NCBI GenBank assembly: GCA_905221605.1
Contig: CAJNDS010000004.1
Span: 127,501-140,000 of the forward strand
DNA from: Symbiodinium natans
Taxonomy: Eukaryota; Sar; Dinophyceae; Suessiales; Symbiodiniaceae
Reading direction: 5' to 3'
Length of the DNA: 12,500 nt
Below the pieces are notes generated by a model, which did not search any database, was not told the origin of the DNA, and saw nothing but the letters and a program-made list of their open reading frames with translations. Each line of letters begins with the position of its first letter. Position 1 is the first letter of the stretch. Below are positions 8,901 to 12,500 of this stretch, in pieces. The translations under genes and the position numbers were made by a program.

Positions 8901-10361
8901 GAATTAGTATGTTCGGATGCGGTGGGATTCTTTGGGCGCGTGGTAAACCCTAAAACCCTAAACCCTAAACCCTGACCCCTAAACCCTAAACCCTAAACCC
9001 TAAACCCTAAGACCAAGGCAATGGCACCTGCACCTGGAACTATGAGGAGGCAGGCGAGATTAGCCTCGATGAGCTGGTCGGCATTAAGGACTACAACGCC
9101 TGGAGATGGGGCCACAGGGAGTCTGGGTTTAGGGTTTAGGGTTTAGGGTTTAGGTATCTATCAAAGGCCCGTTAAGGACGGGATCGAACAGCCTGTGAGG
9201 AAGAACGGGATCGAACAGCCTGTGAGAACAGCTAAGGAGTACGATCCGGAAACGGATGAAGGGGTCAAGTTCACTTGGTGGAATGGCATCAACAGCACTA
9301 CGGCCAACGAGGCTCGCGTCAAGCAGGCCGCCGAGCTTTTCGACACATAGTAGCTGAATGAGTACACTTTCACACTTTTTGGGGAAGATTAACCCTAAAC
9401 CCTATAATTAGAACTGAAAGTGTACTTTTTCTTGGGGGGCTTATGAACTCAGCAACTAAGGACAGCAAGTATCCAGACATGCCGACGGTCGCCGAGCCTT
9501 ACTTCGCCTTTAGTTGAACTTTAAACTTTTGTTGGGTTTCCTTACTTAGTAGGAAGATTAAGCTAGTTGAACTTTAAAAACCTTTTTTGGGATTCCTTAC
9601 TAGTAGGAATATTGTAAAGTTTAACCTTTGTTTTTCTCCCCTACACCCTAAACCCTAAACCCTAAGCCCTAAACCCGAAACCCTAAACCCTAAACCCTGG
9701 TTATTGGAGAAGTAAGGAGCTCACGAATCCCCCCTGCGACTTCGACTTCGGCCATTTCTACAAGCAGTGGTACCTTATCAGAGTTGGGCACCATTTTTTA
9801 CATTTCTAAGGATACTTAATCCCTGTAGGGTTTAGGGTTTAGGGTTTAGGGTTCAAATTTTTAATACTATCCCAACCATTAGCCAGGTACCGCAAGGACG
9901 GATACAGCGGGCCGTGTGGACCTCCCAACGCCAAGTGCAAAGGTGGAATCTTAGGGGTACTTGGAAATAATTGTTAATTTTGGGGTACTGTAATTCCTAA
10001 GAAACAGCAAGACATATTTTTTGGCTAGGGTTCCAAGTTAAGTATAGGAATGGGCTGGGTTCGCCACACGGGCCTCGTGAAGCATCCCTCATGGTACGTG
10101 CCCCTGACGACCTCTGCAAGTGACGATGACATCCAGCGCCTAGGTCGCCCGGTGGTGCCCTTTGCCCTTGTTTGGTTCAAGGTTGCCTTGTAAAGTAGCT
10201 AGCCAAAAAAGGGGTAGCCTTATTAAAAATAGGGTTACTGGGCTATACCAAGGCGCCTGCTGTATCAGCTTGGAAAGAACGAGTGCCGGCGTCCCTGCGA
10301 GATTGGGGAGGAGCCCACGATCGTCAAGCCCAAGCCCAAGCCCCACACGCGGTACCGCTGA
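5963..10361 (+). CDS. Predicted secreted dinoflagellate-type protein, 528 aa, 16 coding exons, function unknown
   Basis: Exons by eye: 5963-6068, 6174-6283, 6386-6603, 6828-6891, 6998-7020, 7181-7211, 7312-7377, 7520-7810, 8172-8229, 9018-9120, 9167-9341, 9461-9493, 9717-9769, 9887-9945, 10048-10135, 10253-10361. They join in one frame to 1587 nt. The start is chosen because the ATG opens a signal peptide (hydrophobic core VLLGVCLAACVL, likely cleavage near residue 19). Then come CGDGQVCALNALQ (residues 30-42), a Pro/Ala-rich linker (about 50-95), CPREYPP near 142, WYLHHEV near 161-167, FDITRILRYKVQ from about 175, HFGVRLAYDKG around 205, GCNKLGEYPFP from about 267, a Gly-Gly-Tyr-Cys segment near 313, TCTWNYEEAGEISLDEL (326-342), KYPDMP (418-423), PPCDFDF near 431-437, GYSGPCGPP near 450 and a KPKPKP tail. 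The many cysteines and NGT/NST sequons suit an extracellular protein. I recall similar motif order in uncharacterised dinoflagellate proteins but know no function. The weakest junctions are exons 3/4, 8/9 and 10/11. Confidence 0.82.
6069..6173 (+). mobile_element. Intron 2, introner family A copy 1 (no telomeric insert)
   Basis: A 105-bp GT-AG intron. Perfect 4-bp TSD GTGC (6069-6072 and 6174-6177). Perfect 7-bp terminal inverted repeat CTTACTT/AAGTAAG. Removing it joins QVC to ALNALQ in frame. Body landmarks are TTAGTTGACCTTTAAGC, GGGTTTCCTTATTTTAG and GGTTATTGGAGAAGTAAG; all recur in intron 13 and at 12001-12103. Confidence 0.85.
6284..6385 (+). mobile_element. Intron 3, introner-like, single copy in window
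   Basis: A 102-bp GC-AG intron between copies of GCTCC. The element starts CTATATCCCCC and ends GGGGGAGTCTAG, an imperfect terminal inverted repeat. Excision joins QPAP to VDPPAADK in frame. It is AT-rich inside with no telomeric repeat. No second copy was found in the window. Confidence 0.8.
6604..6827 (+). mobile_element. Intron 4 with telomeric insert, atypical 5' boundary
   Basis: A 224-bp intron joining CPRE to YPPLNTN in frame. Direct repeats ATACCC and GTACCC flank it, so the 5' end reads AT where G is usual; a G-to-A change in the TSD would explain this. It ends CTTGAG followed by G. Inside are a degenerate CCCTATGAAA/CCCTACGAAG run (6673-6722) and a TTTAGGG array (6731-6788). The boundary may be off by one base. 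Confidence 0.7.
6892..6997 (+). mobile_element. Intron 5, introner family B copy 1 (no telomeric insert)
   Basis: A 106-bp GT-AG intron, with AGGT repeated on both sides. Excision joins WYLHHE to VVIQSPRKF in frame. It aligns with intron 14 through GTTGGGTACCATTTT, a TACTTAA block and a TAGTATCCGCCCAT block. Where intron 14 has telomeric repeat, this copy reads CCCTATATGG and continues into the shared ATTT-rich part, so it represents the empty state. Confidence 0.82.
7021..7180 (+). mobile_element. Intron 6, introner family C copy 1, with short telomeric insert
   Basis: A 160-bp GT-AG intron with a perfect 4-bp TSD GTTC. Excision joins SPRK to FDITRILRYK in frame. It begins CTTGGGTGCTTGGGAAA and ends CCAAGTGCAGTATAG, matching intron 15 at both ends. 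It carries a short TTTAGGG/TTAGGG tract (7054-7070) and an internal imperfect duplication (CCCTCAAGAACAGCTA and CCCTAAAGAACAGCTA). Confidence 0.82.
7212..7311 (+). mobile_element. Intron 7, almost entirely (CCCTAAA)n
   Basis: A 100-bp GC-AG intron joining LRYK to VQMRATTP in frame. The flanks AAGGCG and AAGGTG form an approximate direct repeat. Nearly all of the interior is C-strand telomeric repeat or variants (CCCTATA, CCCTGTA), leaving only about 30 bp of other sequence, mostly at the 3' end, before CTGCAAG. No introner body from the other families is recognisable. Confidence 0.75.
7378..7519 (+). mobile_element. Intron 8, introner family D copy 2, with variant telomeric insert
   Basis: A 142-bp GA-AG intron with a perfect TSD GACA. 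Excision joins VRLAY to DKGQATGPF in frame. The left end CTCGGTAGTCCAGTGGTGCC and right end TAAAGTAACCAACAACAAAG ... ACCAAG align with introns 1 and 16. Between them sits TTTAGGG followed by a TTTGGGG variant array (about 7420-7474). Read without splicing, the exon hits TAG after LAYDTR. Confidence 0.82.
7811..8171 (+). mobile_element. Intron 9, with inverted repeat and telomeric insert; 5' end uncertain
   Basis: A 361-bp GA-AG intron if cut at GAC, which recurs at 8172 (GACT versus GACA). It would join YYDKD to NSCQASNPGGYC. An alternative donor at 7820 (GT) or 7826 would keep the in-frame residues CA or CAVR before the junction. Inside are an imperfect inverted repeat (7868-7902 versus 7939-7978, sharing TATGGGCCCT and CCCTTGTT) and a CCCTAAA tract (8110-8142). 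It could also be two introns. Confidence 0.55.
8230..9017 (+). mobile_element. Intron 10, 788 bp, with telomeric arrays and a minisatellite
   Basis: The longest intron, GC-AG, with TSD GCAA at both ends. Excision joins EPNG to NGTCTWNYEEAGEI in frame. The element starts CTGGGACCTCTTAAG and ends CCTAAGACCAAG, which are imperfect inverted repeats. It holds C-strand telomeric repeat (8338-8369), G-strand repeat (8397-8434), a ~22-bp minisatellite (8525-8872) and another C-strand array (8945-9010). It has clearly grown by several separate insertions. Confidence 0.78.
8525..8872 (+). repeat. About 22-bp minisatellite, roughly 16 units, in intron 10
   Basis: Degenerate tandem unit close to TTTTCAGAATTTGGCCGCTT plus TA, with indels and substitutions. 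Each unit carries TTTTCAG, which resembles a pyrimidine tract plus 3' splice acceptor. Two forward frames stay open through it only because the unit lacks stops; their Phe-rich translations are repeat artefacts. Confidence 0.93.
9121..9166 (+). mobile_element. Intron 11, 46 bp, mostly TTTAGGG
   Basis: A very short GT-AG intron: GTCTGGG, about four TTTAGGG units, then GTATCTATCAAAG. It is needed because the sequence otherwise hits TAG within the telomeric tract. The cut shown joins GHRE to PVKDGIEQP in frame. A cut two codon positions earlier (after CACAG) also keeps frame, giving GHR to PVKD. No clear TSD is visible. Together with intron 7 it suggests that telomeric repeat alone can serve as an intron body. 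Confidence 0.65.
9177..9230 (+). repeat. 27-bp in-frame tandem duplication inside an exon
   Basis: CGGGATCGAACAGCCTGTGAG occurs starting at 9179 and again at 9206, a period of nine codons. The protein reads GIEQPVRK then GIEQPVRT. It lies ten bases downstream of telomeric intron 11. Confidence 0.9.
9342..9460 (+). mobile_element. Intron 12, MITE-like introner with long inverted ends
   Basis: A 119-bp GA-AG intron with perfect TSD GACA. Excision joins AAELF to DSKYPDMP in frame; without it TAG follows directly. The termini CATAGTAGCTGAATGAG and the complement of CTCAGCAACTAAG pair, and a second inner inverted pair (GTACACTTTCA and TGAAAGTGTAC) extends the hairpin. About two CCCTAAA units (9391-9404) sit at the loop. 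Confidence 0.85.
9494..9716 (+). mobile_element. Intron 13, introner family A copy 2, duplicated and telomere-invaded
   Basis: A 223-bp GA-AG intron with perfect TSD GAGC and perfect terminal inverted repeat CTTACTT/AAGTAAG. Excision joins PTVA to ELTNPPCDFDF in frame. Relative to intron 2, the left half is tandemly duplicated (TAGTTGAACTTTAAA occurs twice), and a CCCTAAA array (9645-9698) sits immediately before the conserved GGTTATTGGAGAAGTAAG end. Confidence 0.87.
9770..9886 (+). mobile_element. Intron 14, introner family B copy 2, telomere-invaded
   Basis: A 117-bp GT-AG intron; GGTACC repeats exactly on both sides of the element. Excision joins HFYKQW to YRKDGYSGPC in frame. It aligns with intron 5 throughout, except that after TTAATCCCTGTA it contains about four TTTAGGG units (9829-9853) before rejoining the shared AATTTTTAATACTATCC part. 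Confidence 0.87.
9946..10047 (+). mobile_element. Intron 15, introner family C copy 2 (no telomeric insert)
   Basis: A 102-bp GA-AG intron with TSD GAAT (GGAAT including one adjacent base). Excision joins AKCKG to GMGWVRHTG in frame. Left end CTTAGGGGTACTTGGAAA and right end TTCCAAGTTAAGTATAG form an imperfect inverted repeat. The body shares TAATTCCTAAGAAACAGC with intron 6. Confidence 0.87.
10136..10252 (+). mobile_element. Intron 16, introner family D copy 3 (no telomeric insert)
   Basis: A 117-bp GC-AG intron; GCGCCT recurs exactly at both junctions (4-bp TSD plus two further matching bases). Ends CTAGGTCGCCCGGTGGTGCC and ACCAAG match introns 1 and 8. Excision joins DDDIQ to RLLYQLGKNEC in frame. 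It is the cleanest D copy and shows what the family looks like without telomeric repeat. Confidence 0.87.
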
Positions 10362-10523
10362 AGTCCTACGTGCCGACATGGCGCGTTTTTGGTCTAACTC
10401 CGCCTTTTAAAAAGGACTGCAGTAGAAGGAGCCACCCAAGAGCCAAAAAGACTCCGTTGCTTTGCATGCCCTCTATCGGCTCCGCCCAGAGACCCCGACT
10501 CAGCACCTCCTGCACAGTTCGCA
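10362..10523. other. Probable 3' flank of the gene
   Basis: No AATAAA signal (dinoflagellates generally lack it). Open frames continuing from the last exon in the two other frames show no motif, so they are not called. Confidence 0.5.
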
Positions 10524-10612
10524 TGGGTTTCGGGTTTAGGGTTTAGGGTTTAGGGTTTACGGTTTAGGGTTTAGGGTTTAGGGTTTACACCACCCTAAAC
10601 CCCTAAACCCTA
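10524..10612. repeat. Telomeric inverted pair
   Basis: G-strand array (10524-10587, with TTTACGG and TTTACAC variants) followed within about five bases by C-strand CCCTAAA/CCCCTAAA (10592-10612). Confidence 0.94.
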
Positions 10613-11594
10613 TAAGTTGGGCTGCTGCCCTTTTTGCAGTCCCTGATAGAGATTACAGTACCTCCTATTATAATCCCTGTCAAGGACTGTTCGTATAACG
10701 GGGGAACATCCCACCTAAACCCTAAACCCTAAACCCTGAGCTCCCAACCTAGAAGCCCAAACCTCAGCTGACTCCAGCGGTGGAGGTCTGACTCGCTAGG
10801 CGGAAGGCAAAGGGTTTTGGATCTTAGGGTTTAGGGTTTAGGGCTTAGGGTTTATTTAGGGTTTACGGTTTAGGGTTTAGGGTTTAGGGTATAGGGAACC
10901 CGTGGCTAAGCCCTGTACTAGCAGGTTCAATGGGTAGTTACCTGCTATTTGCTTAGGAACCACCCAACAGATGAAGTGTTTTCGTCCTGACAAGGCGAAG
11001 ATAAGGGGTTTTCTTCTTTATTCTTTTGGGTTTCTGAAGCAAATTGCAGTCAAAGGGCAGTCCCCACGCTCAATTTCAGGTGTCGCCTGTGCGGCAACTG
11101 GCGCAGGCTGCTAGTACTCAGGGCAAGAGAAAGATGAGTTTCAGGGTTTAGGGGTTTAGGGTTTGGTTTCAGGCTTTCAGGCGTTTTAGGCTTTCAGGGT
11201 TTCAGGGTTTCATGGTTCAGCGTTTCAAGTTCCTCTCAATACGGAGGCTTATACCCAAAACAAGAGGGTTATGGTTTAGGGCTTCAGTTTGTGGAGTTGA
11301 GCTTGAGACTGTAGGGTTAAGCCCCGCCCCCGGCATGTCAAGTGGCCCAAACAAAGCTGAAACCTTCGGGTTTCCTCCTATTTTCCAAACTTTGAGTATT
11401 CTGTGGGTTTAGGGTTTAGGTTCAGAACCCTAAGCTCTAAACCCTTAGTCCGCTGTGCCAAAACAAACCCCTAGTCTTTCTGGGTTTAGCCTTCGTTACC
11501 TGTTTTTTCCAGGTCTTTTGGTGGCATCTTGCACCCTTTAGAAACTCTGGAACCCCACGAAAGATCTCGTCAAAGCCACAATACGCCCCATGCC
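10613..11594. other. Mosaic of unique DNA and telomeric tracts, no gene seen
   Basis: C-strand tract at 10713-10738, G-strand tract at 10823-10896 (with a TTTATTTAGGG interruption), and degenerate TTTCAGGG repeat at about 11136-11215 and 11404-11420. An open frame of 66 codons from 11212 has no recognisable motif. Confidence 0.5.
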
Positions 11595-11759
11595 CTTTAG
11601 GGTTAGGGTTTAGGGTTTAGGGTTTAGGGTTTAGGGTTTAGGGTTTAGGGTTTGGGGTTTTGGGTTTCGGGTTTCGGGTTTAGGGTTTAGGGTTTAGGGT
11701 TTAGGGTTTAGGGTTTAGGGTTTAGGGTTTAGGGTTTAGGGTTCCTAAACCCTGAACCC
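11595..11759. repeat. Long telomeric array with variant block and orientation switch
   Basis: About 20 TTTAGGG units, with a TTTGGGG/TTTTGGG/TTTCGGG block near 11650-11678, then an abrupt change at about 11743 to two C-strand units. Confidence 0.96.
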
Positions 11760-11842
11760 ACCACCCTAAAACCGGGGTGGGAGGCGCCCAGCTCGCAGAA
11801 CGTTTCCCCGGTGGCATCGGCCCAGGTGACGCGTTGGGGGTT

Positions 11843-11984
11843 TATGGCTTTCGGGGTTTCGGGGGCCCCTAACCCTAAACCCTAAACCCTAAACCCTAAA
11901 CCCTAAACCCTAAACCCTAGCTTTTCTCCTTAAGGTCGTACCCTTGGATTTGGGGACCCGTTTACAAGATCCTCTAAGGAAAGA
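11843..11984 (+). repeat. Duplicate segment, telomere-filled copy
   Basis: ATGGCTTTCGGGGTTTCGGGGG, then an insert of CCCTAAA units (about 11866-11919), then CTTTTCTCCTTAAGGTC and GTACCCTTGGATTTGGGG. The flanks recur at 12107-12153 and 12434-12480 without the telomeric insert. Confidence 0.88.
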
Positions 11985-12000
11985 ATGTTTCAAAGATTTT

Positions 12001-12103
12001 CTTGCTTGGCCAAGAGTTGAACTTCAAACATTTTGGGTTTCCTTATTTTGTACGAATAATCAAGTTTAGAACCTGTTTTCCCTTTGGCTATTGGAGAAGT
12101 AAG
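12001..12103 (+). mobile_element. Orphan introner family A copy 3
   Basis: CTTGCTTGGCC ... AGTTGAACTTCAAAC ... TTGGGTTTCCTTATTTTG ... CTATTGGAGAAGTAAG aligns end to end with introns 2 and 13 and has no telomeric insert. The flanks (TTTT and TTCA) do not form a convincing TSD, and the base after AG is T rather than G. No exons are recognisable around it. Confidence 0.8.
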
Positions 12104-12106
12104 TTC

Positions 12107-12153
12107 ATGGCTTTCGGGGTTTCGGGGGGGGGGGGGGGCTTCTCCTTAATGTC
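12107..12153 (+). repeat. Duplicate segment, empty copy
   Basis: ATGGCTTTCGGGGTTTCGGGG runs into a pure G tract (to 12138) and then CTTCTCCTTAATGTC, matching both flanks of the telomeric insert at 11866-11919. Confidence 0.85.
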
Positions 12154-12169
12154 TCTTAGGGACTGGGTG

Positions 12170-12374
12170 GGTAACCTTTAACCTTTTTGGTTATATAGAA
12201 TGCTACTATAACCTTTTTTGGTTATATAATATAATCCTACTATACCCTTTTTGGTTATATAATATAATCCTACCTTGGCCTTTTTGGTTATATATATATA
12301 GAATCCTAGGTTATATAATATAATCCTACTTTAGCCTTTTTGGTTATATATATATAGAGAGAGAGAGAGAGAGT
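12170..12374 (+). repeat. AT-rich minisatellite, about 33-40 bp unit, with (GA)n end
   Basis: About five to six imperfect units of CCTACTATACCCTTTTTGG followed by TTATATAATATAAT. The TA tract expands to TATATATATA in later units, and the last passes into (GA)n at 12356-12373. Confidence 0.9.
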
Positions 12375-12484
12375 CCTAGTATACATAAAGGGTCAAACTT
12401 TTCTGGGCCAGGGCAGTCAGCCCCCTAGGAGGTTGTACCCTTGGATTTGGGGACCCTTTTTCGAGATCCCCACTCTAAGGGACT

Positions 12485-12500
12485 CTAAGGGTTTAGGGTT
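12485..12500 (+). repeat. Start of a G-strand telomeric tract at the window edge
   Basis: AGGGTTTAGGGTT runs off the end of the window. Confidence 0.7.

Noticed and set aside
8579-8907. Two overlapping forward open frames of about 100 codons, Phe-rich
   Set aside because: Both are readings of the 22-bp minisatellite, which lacks stops in those frames, and they lie inside intron 10.
9001-9341. Pseudogene reading because of the TAG codons after exons
   Set aside because: Each stop falls inside a segment bounded by in-frame AG-G junctions, mostly with TSDs; the joined frame stays open for 528 codons.
10140-10546. Frames of 79-87 codons over the last exon in other frames
   Set aside because: The frame used in the model continues all upstream exons and is required by the GCGCCT direct repeat; these are shadows.
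1-12500. A true chromosome end (subtelomere cap)
   Set aside because: Arrays are short, in both orientations, interleaved with unique DNA and inside introns; no terminal one-orientation array is visible.

Overview
The window looks like nuclear DNA of a dinoflagellate (confident at group level; I cannot name the genus). Three things point there. First, one gene of 16 coding exons can be assembled whose introns all end in AG followed by G, but start with GT, GC or GA about equally often. Second, most introns sit between short direct repeats. Third, the protein starts with a signal peptide and a Cys-rich CALNALQ segment of a type I recall from predicted secreted dinoflagellate proteins. The TTTAGGG telomere-type repeat fits this group but is not specific to it.

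Layout. Positions 1-5690 hold no gene I can support. This part is a mosaic of unique segments of roughly 100-800 bp separated by interstitial telomere-type arrays, (CCCTAAA)n and (TTTAGGG)n, in both orientations, plus two inverted copies of a ~105-bp MITE-like element (2285-2389 and 3294-3400). Positions about 5700-10361 hold one plus-strand gene with a 5' UTR intron (5786-5946), ATG at 5963 and TGA at 10359-10361. The joined exons total 1587 nt (529 codons with stop) and keep a single frame. Positions 10362-12500 return to telomere-array mosaic, with an orphan introner copy (12001-12103), a filled/empty duplicate pair and an AT-rich minisatellite.

The main result is in the introns. Nearly all behave like introner elements: a roughly 4-bp target-site duplication (TSD) that usually starts with G, then an element that usually starts with CT (always ending in AG), often with imperfect terminal inverted repeats. 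The element carries the 3' splice site and the duplicated target supplies the 5' splice site, which explains the GT/GC/GA mixture. Four families recur within this gene (introns 2 and 13; 5 and 14; 6 and 15; 1, 8 and 16). In each family at least one copy lacks telomeric repeat and another carries it inside the element. Ten of 15 coding introns contain telomere-type repeat and no exon does; introns 7 and 11 are almost nothing else.

So the window appears to record two layers of insertion: introners into exons, then telomere-type repeats into introners and intergenic DNA. All exon and intron boundaries were derived by eye from frame, AG-G acceptors and direct repeats; there is no transcript evidence here.
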